In this document: positions 33,951 through 46,761 of the stretch, piece by piece
How the letters are laid out: every line of letters starts with the position of its first letter
Numbering within the stretch: the stretch's first letter is position 1
Origin: Lunularia cruciata
Lineage: Eukaryota > Streptophyta > Marchantiopsida > Lunulariales > Lunulariaceae
Length of the DNA stretch: 64,000 bases
NCBI GenBank assembly: GCA_948567375.1
Contig: OX419755.1
Location: 9,677,001 to 9,741,000 of the forward strand
Direction of reading: 5' to 3'
Position numbers and translations under genes: made by a program
Notes under the pieces: model-generated
The model's database searches: none
Seen by the model: only the letters and a program-made list of their open reading frames with translations
What the model was told of the DNA's origin: nothing

Positions 33951-36900
33951 ACCGTCAGGTTTCTTATGTCGCAAGGTTTCGCCAAACGAGAGGGCATGCT
34001 CACGTTTGCAACCTAGATTACAAACCCAACCCACCGGTACAATCAAAGATTAATATGAACTTTATAGCCTGGAAAACCAAAATGAAGAGCAGTCCCAGTT
34101 CTACTAATATATATAAAGCCCACTAGCTGTGTTCGAATCCTTCAAAGATCTAGGACCGGGGATGTCCGCATTCTCATGCTATCTCCTTGCACAAATATTT
34201 CTCAACATTCTCATGAGAAAGTCCCGAAATTGCCTATGTCCGATCAGCTTTAAGAAAGTTATGTTCCGAGGAATATATTCCATAGTTTTGATGTGAATTT
34301 GAAGGCAACTTACGATTAGAAAAGAAACGCTTGTATTTGCTTTTGACATTGACCATGGTCATATCGGCCATGTTCAGTGAGTATGAGTCGTCAGTCAAGT
34401 TCGATATACAGGTCCTACATCGACAATCTTGATCTTGAGAATGTTTAATGTGAGGCTCAAGTCTAGCCAAGAAATCGGAGTTGACAATGCAGTATTTGTC
34501 TTCAGGCCTCCATGTGGTTGTGATGTCCGCTCAGATGCAAATTCTCTCTTGTAAGGAACCCAACAAGCGAATCCTTTAACACTAACATGTTTGCATCAAA
34601 TTCCTGCTTCCTACGGGAGACTGTCATCCACAGGCGGCTGCTCAAGTGTGGACGAAAAAACGGAAGTGCGTCAGTTGATTGAGACGTCCTATCTTGTTGG
34701 TCAACAAAATTTTACATGTATGATGGTGAATGACTGCTAGGAGATTGAATTACCACGTAATTGAGTTTTGACAACGGAGTCTGTACCATTCTCACTTCTT
34801 TCTTGTCAGCAGTATTGCAGTTTGTCATGATCCAAGTTTCGGTATTGATCATATGCTTAGCAGAAGGACTAGAATCATTATCTCCGATTTACCCCTCCAT
34901 GTTGACGTTCCTTTAGGAGCTGTCTAGTTTACAAAAGTTTTTTTCCCTGCCTATAGGCAGAGAAGATCTTGTCAACCGCATCCTTTTGAAACTGAAGCCA
35001 CCCTTCGTCGTTGTCCACGTGCCACAATCCTGCTGAAGTAGGACAGAGTCCCATCGTCACCGTCTTCCAGCTACAATACCTCTGAAGACCAAACTCAGTC
35101 CGGTGTATATGTAGTCAAGGCTTTTACAGCGTTTAATGATTTGAGACAGGTCTTTCTGTCTCTTCAACACGGTATGGTAAGGATCGAGATAGTAGCATCA
35201 GATTCTCCGGTTTGTTGGCAATTGCATCTCAGCTGTGCTAGTCTCTAACGACACGCTTGGACCAATAGTCCTCAACAGGTGGTCCAAGCATGCTGCAAGG
35301 TACCTGCAGCAACCTTCATAAACAAAATGCCCAGGCACAATCATCACAGTAGCCCTAGATATATACTCTAGCACACCAGAAAGCGGTAAACGGTAGAGAA
35401 CTCACCCGAAGGAAGTTGCTTCTTAATTTAATGGCGCATTTGCTGTATGTACTCTGATTTCTCCCTAGTCAGCGTCCCATCCTCCTGTGTGTTTGGACGC
35501 TTGTGGTAAAAGAAAAGCGTGGAAGAGGTGTGACGAGAAACTATTCATATCATCTGTTTCCAAATTTGTACTGATGGTAAATTCTAGGAAAACTATCCTT
35601 CACAACGAAGTGCACTAAGACAAACCTTACATGAAGTCCAGCCAGCGGCCAGCGGCCTATGAAATTTACGATCATAAATTACTAAAAGTTGTGGACTATT
35701 GGGTCCTTTTGATTCTTCTGCTATAGTTCTCAACTTATTAAGATCTTAGGACTCCACATTGAAGTAATAGTGTTATTTCGACCTGCTTACTCTGAATTTC
35801 CAGTCAGTGCTATGCAAGATTACGCTAGTAACTGTTCTGAAACGAAAAGTTGCATGTAATCTCATATTTGCATGACATGCAAACATCTTAGATGAAGTGC
35901 AGAGTGCGCACTTGCATGCATGTGCCATGAGAAGAAGGCCTAGTATTTACAGCATACTTATGCGACGTGGTATTAAAAGAAGTATAAAGGAACACAATAG
36001 GTGGCCGGACAAAGTTTGGTAATTGTAACCAAAAGGATCATTATTAGATAAGTTTCTCAAGTTTCATTTATGAAAGAAGAGGATTTTAAAAATGAATCTT
36101 GTCTCGAAAGATCTAACTTAAAAAGGAAATTAGATATTATATTATATCAATTATATATGTTTCTAGATCTAGTAGATTTAATTGTAATTTTCACCTATTA
36201 ACTTCATTTTAAAGATGGACATGAAAATGAAAACAATCTTAGATTTAAATGACAACTTGCAACAAAGTCTGATGTCCCTATTAGAAGTTAGCATTCATTG
36301 ATGGCAGAGTCAAATACGGCAAGCTTAGAATGCGCACTCGGATGTTCTCGCAGACCTGATCTCTACAATAGAATGAGTACGATTTCAACAGCACATAAAT
36401 TACAATGCCATTGCCCTGTGGACCTGATCTCTACAATCCATTGCCGTGTACTTTCCCACGCAAATCAGCCTGAGGAACCTTCAGGTATGCAAGACAATGC
36501 AAATGAAGGTCATAATTATAGAAGAAATTTTACACCCACAATGTACACCCGCAATTTGTCAACTAGAAAAGATAATTATAGTCTTGTCCTTAGTTGAACC
36601 CTTCGTGTTGTTTGAGAAATATCCCAATTCGCAACGGACGTAATTTTTACCAGCCTCAACAGTTACTATTCAAAGTGGATGGCTAGCTTAGGTCTCTTCA
36701 CTCACCTCATAAAGGGGTCCGGGTATTCTGTATCGTCTGCCGCCCAAGAACATGACTTCTTGCCTTGAGCTGCTTGGATTCTCTCTGCCGCTGTGGTGGT
36801 CCTCGTGGTGCTCAATATCTTCGTCAATCCAAGCATATAACTAAGGGTTCTTGCATGGAACTGGTTGTGTTATTTCCACCACTGGTGATCTTGACCTACG

Positions 36901-38940
36901 GCCATTGGAGAAATGGAGGTCTCTTTGGGACCATTACAACTCCGTCTGCTGATGCACCCTCCAATGTGGCCATATCTTCCCTACGATTATAATTGTGGAG
37001 AGGACATTTCAGCGTGATCACTGCTATGGGAACCTTGCAGAACAAACCCGCAGAAGAGTCCTCGTGTGACCGAAGCGGAGCCAGGGCCAAAAACATAACA
37101 AGCTTGATATTCCGGCCCTCAGTGCACAACTGCCCGGAATCTACATAATTATCACAGGAGGAGAGTTGACCGATGGTGCTGTCTAATCCTTGAGGAGGAA
37201 TTCTGCGCATGCCGGTAGCGAGATGAAGAGGATTGCTACAACTTGGGACTTGCCCTTTATAAATAAAATATGTGACAGTATCATATGCATGCGACAAGGA
37301 ATCATCTGAAATTTGTTCATGGACTAAATTTGTTTTATAGTCGATGATGCGTACCAGTTGACCTGGGTATGTTAAAATTTGTCATTTGATCAATCACAGC
37401 CCATAATAATAATGGTAAACTCTAAAGCTTACAAAATCCATACACAAGTTGATGGCCTCATATTCAGACATGAATATCGAACGAATAGATTAATGAAAGC
37501 TTCTCGCTGTAAACTTCGTGGGTCCTTATGGATCTAGTCGAAAGAATTATACTCACCACCCCAACCCGGTGTAGACCCAGCGACGGACTCAAATTCCTTC
37601 CGAAATGTCTTCCCGCTTGTTCGGGTTTCTCTTGATGACCCTAGATTTATGTTGACACGAATACCTCGAAGTAATATCTCGAAGTCCGGATTCATCTTCA
37701 GCAGATGGGCAGTTCTGTACCTTATGTAATCCAAGCTCCATAGTTTCCGCAGAGCAACCCGTACTAGATTCTTTCACGATAAGAAAACCATCATCCGTGA
37801 TCATCACAGTGCGAACGCTATTTAATACATGTATTAAGTATGCTTTGATCTCAGTTAGAATCTCCATCTGAGTTCCGGAAGACTAACTTTGTGAAAATAT
37901 TAGTTCAGTATGCTTCAGAACCATCTCAAATAAACGCAAACTTAAGAGTTCCCGTCGAAGAATCGGGGCCGCATCCAATCAACCCACTTCCTTCGGAAAG
38001 TAGAAATTCATCAAGCGTCATTGACACTATTGACAATATGCCTAGCTAATCGTATACTCCAAGAGAAATGTCGAACTACTCACCTTGGCCAAAGAGATCA
38101 TAGTCACGGTCTTGATGTCGCCTGGTGGTACCAGATCAGTCGCCATGCTCACGTTTGAGACCTGAATACATCAACCCCACCTACCGTAACTACACGCAAA
38201 ATATATGCTGCATCCCATACGGTTATACAGATGTCTCATCTGGCAGGTTTGTTCCTGTGAGACTTGATTATATTTACATCCTACAAAACTCACGTTCGCA
38301 TTTTCGAATATCTTTCTGGAACTGTGCTGCACGTTTCTAATTTGATCAGATGACATCATAGAGTCGAGCTCTCCCGAAAGAATACCAGCTTCCTCAACGG
38401 AATTTCTCTCCTAAGGATCACCTGAATCATGAAGCTAAACGGATTCGAAAATCATTGATGTACATTTGGATCCCGTAGCATGCCTCTGAGATATGATGTT
38501 TGCTAGAAATCGACCGCAAATTCGGAAGGATCTAGTCTCTCCAGTTCTGGGGTTGATCTGCGACATGTCTCCATGTTTAGTATAAAGTGAGTATTACTCC
38601 ACTCAGTATTGATATCATTAATGAGCATTGATTATGCAATATCTATCTTTACATCTCCAAGCTCTCCTGATGAGTTTCTCATGTTCTTCCGCGAAACGAA
38701 TCCGGTAGCCGGTACTATGCTGCTACCAAACTCTGCTTCGACTGGGATTTCGGGAGTAGAATGCACGATTAAGTGTGGATTCAGTTAAATTACTAGCTAG
38801 CTTGTCAGCTGTCGGTAGCATGGAGTATAAGAAAGATCTCAGAATTATAAACCATTCAAATGATCGTTAATTGCAGGAAATCCACCCAAAACGAACACCA
38901 AAAAGCGATAACTATCGCTACATTAGGGCATACACTTGTT
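33951..38940. other. gene-poor degenerate region, diverged relatives at 11-17 kb
   Basis: No supportable gene. Several reverse-strand open frames of 60-133 codons (34,234-34,470; 36,896-37,297; 37,534-37,867) lack known domains, but 37.0-37.8 kb shows motif and nucleotide similarity to 12.6-13.4 and 17.1-17.2 kb. CATGCTCACGTTTG followed by CAACCCCACC-like sequence occurs at both ~33,995 and ~38,140, so the region contains internal repeats as well. Confidence 0.45.
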
Positions 38941-39895
38941 ATCGTCCTTAGTTCAACAACTCTATCTTACTAACATGTGAAATAACAATTGCTTATCAAG
39001 GTCTTACAATGGATGAAACAAATGTATCACTCTACCCAGAAAAGTACATTTTTGTTAGTGAAGAAAGTATATTTTTGGGGCATTTCATCTCCAAGGATGG
39101 AATACCGGTTGACCTCGAAAAGGTGAGAAAAATCTCAAACTTTCCATTCACTTCAAGCTTGACAAAAGTAACGTTCATTCTTGGAGATGGTTGAATATTG
39201 TAAGAACTTCATATTCTCATTGTCCAACAAGACTTATACATTGATCATCTACATGAAAAATGGCATAGAATACGTGGTGATGTGTAAACTCTCAAAGCTT
39301 TTGAGGAACTCAAGCAATCCCTTGTTGTAGCTCCAATTCTTGCTAAACTTGATTGGACTAAAATTTTTATATTCTACATTGATACTTACAATGTAGCTAT
39401 AGGATGCACTCTTAGTCAATGAGACCAAGATGGACATGATCATCTAATAGTTTATGCTAGTAAGCAGATGGTTCCAATACAAAATAACTATTATGTCATA
39501 GAGAGAGAAGGGTTGGCTGTGATCTTTGGTCTCAAGAAGTTTAGACATTACTTGATTGGACGGAAAACCACCATTATTATGGATCACAAGACTTTGAAGT
39601 ACATCTTAAACAAGCCTAATATGGAAGGGAGACTAGCAAGGTGGATGATACTCTTGTCTGAGTATGATTACACCATTGAGCATAGGCCAAGGAAGAAATA
39701 TGCAAATGCTGGTTTGTTATCTATGGCCTATGATCATGATGGAGATGAGCAAGTGGATGATTCCTTCTCAAATGAGGAGCTCATGATAATCTCCATCACT
39801 TAAGAAGTTCCAATGGAAGACAAGGAGATTGTGGACTTTGTTACAAGAGGTAACTATCTAGAAGGGATGCATGCATGAATTTTCTTCTAGTTACC
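38941..39895 (+). pseudogene. RT thumb and RNase H of gypsy F
   Basis: SLYPEKYIFVSEESIFLGHF (39,024-39,083) is the end of RT. RNase H follows: a KIFIFYIDTYNVAIGCTLSQ block (first Asp kept), YYVIEREGLAVIFGLKKFRH, IIMDHKTLKYIL, and HRPRKKYANAGLLSM (ADALSR motif eroded). Stops at 39,192, 39,421 and 39,801 interrupt it. Confidence 0.85.
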
Positions 39896-41343
39896 ATGAG
39901 TGAGAGATCACATGATGCCAATGAGGAAGAAAGAAGAGTCCCTCACTTGCAATCAAAAATCTGATGATTCGGAGGTTAGACATCATAACAAGGATAAAAG
40001 TCTTGAGTAGACTTTGGATCACTTTTTTGGCATGGAATTGGAACTTGAGTTTTCCAGATTTCATGGTAGAAGTAGCTACAAGTAATTGTGAGGAGGGTCC
40101 AGAAGCAGAAGGAAGAGAGGCAATCCGGCTTGCTGGATAAAGTCAGATTGGAGATTGGTCATGGGGAGAGAGGCTGGTGAGGAAACCGGAGCTACATTGC
40201 TTGAGAAGGGAGAATCTATCAAAGAGACTACAAAAATCCATAATTCCTTTAGTGCTCCGCATAATAAGTATAAAGTGGATATCTATCAAGACCCAATAAG
40301 GCAAAGTATTGTTGGGGCAATGATGGCAATCTTCAAGCTGGAGCAAACCACTTACATAATGAAGCACCAGGCCATATTTTTTCACCAAATGTTTGCAAGA
40401 GAACCGGTGAATTGGGTGAAGTGTTTTCACCCGTGAACGAGGCAGATGGTTTGGAATTGGAGAGATCTATTACCACCTCACTACCTAGTACCTTTTGTAG
40501 TGCAATTTTTCCCTTAGGCTGAACCTGCTCAGTGCAAAGGAGAGGAAGAAGATGGTATTACACCTCCATCCAGACTTGAGAGGAGAAGCGGATGTAGAAG
40601 AGCAGTAATACATTCACCAAATCCAAAGTAGCAATGAACACTTTGCCAAGACAGGCCAAAACAAGAGAGTGGAGGTGAAGATCCCAAAGACAAAGAAGTG
40701 AAGTCTACCAGAGGAGATGGTGCCCCTAGTACAGCCACAAAAAACAAGATGGTTGTTGCCGAGGCACGAGGTTGTTGTAGGAGACCAGTCTTCGGGAGAA
40801 GAATTAGAAGGGAAAGCCAAGGACAAGTCAGAGGACTTGGTGGAAGAAGAGGAAGAAAAACTCACATTGTAGAGTGAGGAGTTGAGCAGTGGGAGTGATG
40901 GAGAACCCAAGGTGCAGCAGCCATCGGAGGAAGTGGCTAAGGAGGAAGATCAGGAGTTCCATGAAGCAATTGATTGCATGGAAGGAGGAGACATGCCGTG
41001 TCTAGAGTTGCCTACCGTGGAAATGGAAGAGCAGAAAGATGAAGAGCCGAGTTTGGCATTTTCCCAAGGGACGAAAACAAACAAGAGTGAGCAATCTGCC
41101 TTAGCAGGACCGAGTAAAGCACAAGATGAAGAGCCAACTAGGAGGAGGTTACTCTAAAGGTACAAAGATCAAGACTTTGGAGTAAGGCATCAATGGAAGA
41201 TGCACCAATGCAAGTCATGAGCAAAAGTGAAGACAATGCAAAAGAGGAAGATTTTGATAAAGTAGCATACTTAGCCAAGATTGTCTGTCCCTTGTTGATG
41301 ATGTTGAAGGAGAAGAAGGAAGAGCTGAAGAGGGATCATCTGG
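39896..41343 (+). pseudogene. Z family copy I, N-terminal coding region
   Basis: The conserved Trp-rich block reads (across frameshifts) LAWNWNLSFP (~40,040), MGREAGEETGATLLEKGES, IHNSFSAP, FKLEQTTYIMKHQAIFFHQM and NWRDLLPPHYLVPF, then a Lys/Glu linker with SSGSDGEPKVQQPSEE (40,890-40,940) and LAGPSKAQDEEPTRR. The layout loosely recalls Gag-like or plant-transposon-protein domains, but I cannot assign a family. The reading stops at the insertion at 41,344. Confidence 0.6.
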
Positions 41344-44300
41344 TGTCATTGAGAAAATAGCCCACGTGTACTATGGATGCCATTTGGTGTGAAGGTTTTG
41401 TTTTCTTGTATAGCAATGACTTCGGGTTTTTTTTAGTTATTGTGTCTTGGGAATATTCTTCATGCCATTGTGAGGTTGGAAGTTTTGTTAATTTTTTGTG
41501 AGCTTGAAAGCTTGGAAATGAGGCATAAACTTAGGAGTATCTATTAGTTTGCATGAGAATGGGAGTTCTTTTTGGATTTACACATTCTGGGGCTTAGATT
41601 TATGTTGCACATGCTCAAAACTATTTTTTTTAAGGTTACTTGAGTCTTAGAAGCATATTTTTTTGTTTTGAGAGAATGCTTTGAGAGATCTTGCTGAGGA
41701 AGGGATTGAGAAGGAAGGGTTTTAATGAGAAGGGTTTAGAGAGAAGAGATGTTGTTGATTGCTAATGACAGGACAGGAGTAAGGGTTTAAGGAAAAAAGC
41801 TTTGAGTGAATAGTTCTGGCTGATGGGTGATGACAGGATGCTGAGAGAAGGTTTTTGAGGGATCTGCTGGTGACACGGGAGTTAACAATGTTGAGAGAAT
41901 CTTTGAAAGATATTGCTGATGACAAGGGAGTTGGTGAAGAGATCTTGTGAAGAGAAACAAAGGAGTTCTTTTTTTTTTGGAGGAGCAAGGCTGGCAGGAA
42001 AAATTCTCGAAGGAAGTGCATGTGGAAAGAGGCAGAAGAGGGAGAGAAGGCTTCGAGAAGAAAAGGAAACGGTGAAGAATCTTTGGTAGAGGCAGTGAAG
42101 GATCTAAAGATTAGAGAGGGAAGGAAGGACGGATGATCAAAGGGTTTCAAGAAGACAGAAGATGATCGAAGGGGGTTTTTGGAAGGACATAGAGTATTGA
42201 ATTTTATTTTTTTTAATTGAAAGGGCTGAAGGTCAAAGGGGACTTCTCTGGAAAGAGAGGAGGATCTCAAGGAGGGTTTTGATAGAAGAGCGAAGGAGGA
42301 TCAAAGGGGTTTAGGGATGAGGACTTTATCCGGACAGGTTTATGAGCATCTTTTTGGGAACTGGAGGCATTCCTGCTGCTCACAAGGAGAAGGGACAATC
42401 GTTTACCAGGAATGAAATCTGAGCCTAGCTCACGCGCTGGGTAGCTGGAATTTGGGGATGCTGATTATTTTTTTCCCAGCTCAGACACTTTGTTGTCGTG
42501 ATTGGGGAGCTAATGAGGACGTTTCCAGATCCCCTTTTCTACCATAACGTGCTGTAAACTGCCACTCGTAAATACCACTCGGGTGGGGAGGTAGAATACT
42601 CTATTCCTGGAACTAACGGTGAATCTGCTAAACATCTTCAATGGGAGTCAATAAGAATCATAGTGACCAGCGTGGGAAGGTGCATTCTTGCCTGCACTAA
42701 GGCCACAACCTAGGGGACGAGCGCAATAGCTATTCAAGTACACAATGATGGCGGGAATACCTACAACTCCCAAGTCCAGCATGTGCAGGGCTTCTGGAGT
42801 GCAGTGCGTGATGTGGTAAAGTGCAATTGGAAACACAGGAGAATATTTTCCTCTTAGAGGAATCTTCTAGAGAGAGAGGTATACATATATGACCCAGAGA
42901 GACATGGAGCAGCTCAAGCCCTTACTGTAAACGTAAGTGAAACAATTGGGTGAATGTTCCAGATGAAGAAATTCCATGTGGGTGTAACCCCTTTGGCACC
43001 ACCGAAAGGCCAGCATGATGCATGCTGTCATTTTTCAGTAGCATGCACCGTTGCACCCGTTCCTAGGAGACCCTGAAGACTGATGAGAGCAGGGAAGTTA
43101 CTCTTACTTATTCTCTGAGAAGACAAAATGTCTAGGAAGATTCTACGAGCTATTTTGGATGCCTAGTATTTTATTGGACAGGTTCAGACTTTGTAATGCT
43201 TCGTGCTGCAAGTGAAGGATATTGCTTCCTGTTCATTCCTGTTATGTCCTGTCCATTTGCCAAGGAAGAGTCCTTCAGCCTGTTCATTCAAAGCATCCGC
43301 ATTCACTGTCAAGACTCCTCTCTGATCTCACAAACATTCCTCAAAGCTCTACTGCTCTGTCATCTCCTCTCCAGCAATATATATTCTTGTCACTCCCAAA
43401 AGTACTATTTGATCCCGTCTTGTCATTCACACTTCAGTTCCTCCTTCAAATCCTCAAAACAATAAAATAAATTATATATATATATATATAATTTTTTTTT
43501 TAAATTTATTCTTTTCTCCTCTGTTCCTTGACTCTCTCCAAGTAGGTCTTGTTCAGACACGTGATGACAACCACATCTACATTCTTTTTGTGGGACTGAA
43601 CTGACAGTAATGCTCCATTCCCAAGAAAGCACAGAATCTCTCCCAATCCATTGTTTAAATCAACGAGTCAGCTTCCCCCACTAACTCCTCAAACGTTTTG
43701 CTTTCTGTAACAACTTGTACCAAAATTTCTCTCATTCCAAAATTCCCATAGCATTCTCTTTTCTTCACAAACTTTGTTTTTCTTCCAAACAAGAGCCACC
43801 CACCAGCACTAGATGGCAGCCAAATCCCATGAGACACACTTATAATTGCACTATCACAGTCTGCACAATTCCAAGTCTTCAGCTGGTGCGCAACCACCAG
43901 TAATGATCCTCTCAAACCCTTTCCAGCTTAACCCCTACATAGACTGACTCCACCAAATAGAAACTAAAATATAAACAACTCTAACATCCTCCTGACTCAT
44001 CTTGCACCTAGGAATTCCCCACTATGACTTCCTTAAAGATTATTTACTCCAAAACTGAGAGAGTTTGTCCAGTAGTCCTTCCCCAGCCAGCAGTGAAGGT
44101 GAGAGATATTGCTTGTATGAGCATAGAGAAGGAAGAGAGATGATGCATCAAATGAGAAAGTGAGATCCAGACAGGGGAACCTTCGAGGGGAAAGTCTGGG
44201 CAGAAGGAAGAGAGAAATGCTTGGTTGTGCCAGCAGAGAAGACCAACAAGTTTTCTAGAATGATCTTGTCTTGACTGTGACAGGGCATAGAAGAGAAGAG

Positions 44301-44941
44301 GTTGAGAAGGTTGGTTGTCCATGATTGGACAAGGATGGAAAGATTTGCTGGATTGAGTTGATTGGACAGCGAATGAGTTAGGCGTGGTCATTGCATAGAA
44401 AAGAGCTGTTTGCCTTCATCCAACTTATAACTGCATGACTGGTTAAGATGATTATTCATGAACAAATGTGTGCACTCTGAATTATGAATGTTGTCAAGGG
44501 AAGGACTCCATTGTAGGAGCTCTCGGTCCAGTCTATGTGATTGACACAATTCAATGATCTGGACGCCCGGGTTTGATCACAATTAGTTTGCTTGTGACTA
44601 TTCCATAAGTCTCATCAGAACCCATCCTAGGAATCCGTCCAATCCAAAACCACAAACCTGAGCATAAAAGAGAACTTGAAACAAGACTATATAGGAGTAG
44701 AGCCACGAGGCCAAACACAACAATTCTGCAAAGATCATCACTAATCTGCGAGATCCAACATACAAATCCAAGGAGAAGCCTACACCTGGGAGTGATTAGA
44801 ACAGCCTGCCCTATCAGGGATGAGATTACAGACCATACCAGAGTGAGAGAGAAGAAGTCTCAAGTCATTGGCAACAAGAGCAATCTAAGCACAAGCATCC
44901 AGGTGCCCGGCGCACTCTTGAGACCAGAAAAACCCACGACA
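41344..44941. mobile_element. 3.6-kb insertion H inside Z copy I
   Basis: Copy II is continuous where copy I breaks (GATCATCTGAAGGTAAGG against GATCATCTGG...CTGGAGGTAAAGG), which defines the insert. Its ends are TGTCATTGAG and CCCACGACA, and CTGG is duplicated (41,340-41,343 and 44,942-44,945). No transposase, RT or LTR pair is visible. It contains a GA-rich imperfect repeat array (41,690-42,330) and a TA/T microsatellite (43,468-43,505). It is probably non-autonomous; class unknown. Confidence 0.7.
41690..42330. repeat. GA-rich imperfect repeat array in H
   Basis: Repeated GAGAGA(A/T)...GAAGGGTTT and TTGCTGATGACA-like units at about 40-60 bp spacing (for example near 41,750, 41,825, 41,865 and 41,915). 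The long Ser/Phe-rich reverse-strand open frame here (41,722-42,270) is a product of this composition, not a gene. Confidence 0.6.
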
Positions 44942-44945
44942 CTGG

Positions 44946-46007
44946 AGGTAAAGGATGAGCTTTAGGTGGTGAAGTATCTGAGTGGAGAGATAGTAGAGTT
45001 GAAGGATAAGTTACTCAAAGGCAAGAAGCAAGCTGAGGAGCTTTGGGTTGACAAAGTCCTAAGACAGAAGAGAGTTGCAAACTTACAAGAGGCTTTTGAG
45101 AAGCGAGGAGTTGAGCTTGAAATGCAAGCTGAAGAACTGAGGAAGCAGAAGACAACTTGGGATAAGGTTGAAGGGAGAGTGTGATGAAGCACACATCAAG
45201 GCTATACATTCAAAAGAAATTGCTACTATGATGGAGCACGAGTTGGAGAGTTTGAAGATGATGGGAGGCAGAAGGATGAAGCCTTGGAGCAAGAGTTAGC
45301 AGGAAGAAATAGAGAAGAAGAGCATTTTCAAGGACTTGTCATTAATGTGGAAGCCCAACTTGCTCAATACATGGAGGAGAAGGAAGCACTGAAAGCCAAG
45401 TTCAAGGATGCATTAAAGATGTACTATGAAGAGTTGCAGGTAGAGAGAGCTCAAGATCATACATTGGAGCAAGAGGAGTAGTCAAGAAAATCAGTGCAAT
45501 GCTGAAAGCCAAAGCCAAAGTGAAGGTAGAAGAAGTACGCTTGCACAAGTTAAAGTTGTTAGTGCAAGAGATGAGGAAGAGAAAGGCAAAGGATATAGAT
45601 CTGAACAATCTTCTGATTTGCATGAGAGATAGAGTAGATAGGAAAATTAGTGAGGTAAGAGATAATGTTTGCCTCAAATTAGAGTTAGTGAAATCTTAGT
45701 TAGAGCAGTTTGAAATAGTGTGAAGTTAGGAACTTGAGGTGAAGTATTAGAGGTAGGAGCGCAAGTGTCTTTGAGTGAGTTTTCTGAGATATTAGAGATG
45801 AGTGAGTTGGAAGATAAGGAGATAGATAGAATACCCATGAGTTCAATTGTAGTTCAGCCTGAAGAAATTAGAGAAATAGAAGAAGATGTGGAAGTTGATA
45901 GAGCCAAATTTCATGAAGCAAAGGGAGTTACATTGGGTTTAGTAGAAGAGGAAGAGGTAGACATCCGATTGGATTCATAACCGATTTGAGATTTGAATTA
46001 ACAGATA
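44946..46007 (+). pseudogene. Z family copy I, coiled-coil and C-terminal region
   Basis: Forward reading with a few stops: VVKYLSGEIVELKDKLLKGK, EELWVDKVL, NLQEAFEKRGVELEMQAEEL, MMEHELESLK, then RLHKLKLLVQEMRKRKAKD-type block and LNNLLICMRDRVDRK (45,600-45,645), ending with an acidic stretch (EEDVEVDRAKFHEAKGVTLG) and DIRLDS at 45,980. Heptad-like spacing of Leu/Ile/Val and high Glu/Lys content indicate a long coiled coil. Function unknown. Confidence 0.65.
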
Positions 46008-46761
46008 TGAAGAGTTGGTTGCCACTTTGGATTTGGAGCTTGTTAGAGAATGGTATTTTTGTTAGATAACTATTGAGGGGCTCTGCCTATTTAAAGGAAT
46101 CATTTGTAGTGTGTTGTTGTTCAATATTTATATTTCTAAAGTTGAGTAAAGCAAATGCTGTAACTTAGTGCTTGTTGTTTTAGCTTAATTTCAAGTATCA
46201 ATCCTATGTGTGTGTTTGTGAGTATTTGGAGAATTTCAAAGTGCAAATTAGTGAGCTTGTTGGATGTTCAATTCCACAACTCTAATTTCATATTGTGTGT
46301 TTGATCCTGAGTGGATAGCAATCAAAGAAATGCCTTGATAGATCTATGAGGAATTGTAGTGTTGGTAGTATTTTATATTGGTGAGTGTAGTATGGGGTTG
46401 ATGTAAAGCAATCTTGATTGAGGAAGTTGTATCTCCAATGGAGGAGTGGAACAAAATTCTGAAGTGAGATTGTTTTGTAGTGAAGTAGCCTTTTTCAAAA
46501 GAATCTGAATCATCACAATCAAGATTGTTTGGAAAGAATTGAAAGTATTATGATTATGGAGTGTTAATTTTTAATGAGACTATGATCAATGCTTGTTACT
46601 CTCTTTTGCGTGTGGTTTCTACCTAAGAGATTAAAGACACAACCAAGAAGAACTGAAGTGTTACTATTTACTTTGTGTTTGACCATTTTTGACTTGTATC
46701 TTTTTAGGAATGAACTTTACTTACAGATTACCACAAATGTGATACTTATTGGGTTGTCACA
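46008..46761 (+). repeat. Z 3' module (LTR-like) of copy I
   Basis: The 754-bp block runs from TGAAGAGTTGG to GGGTTGTCACA. A TATA-like CCTATTTAAAGG lies at 46,086-46,097. It is shared with 51,099-51,850 and, inverted, with 54,831-55,705. Sequence after the terminal CACA differs in all three, so this is the true 3' end of the element. Confidence 0.8.

Noticed and set aside
34120-34150. TGTTCGAATCC resembling a tRNA T-loop
   Set aside because: No acceptor, D-arm or anticodon arm could be paired around it.
41722-42270. 182-codon reverse-strand open frame, Ser/Phe/Leu-rich
   Set aside because: It is antisense to a GA-rich degenerate repeat array inside insert H; no domain and no start context.
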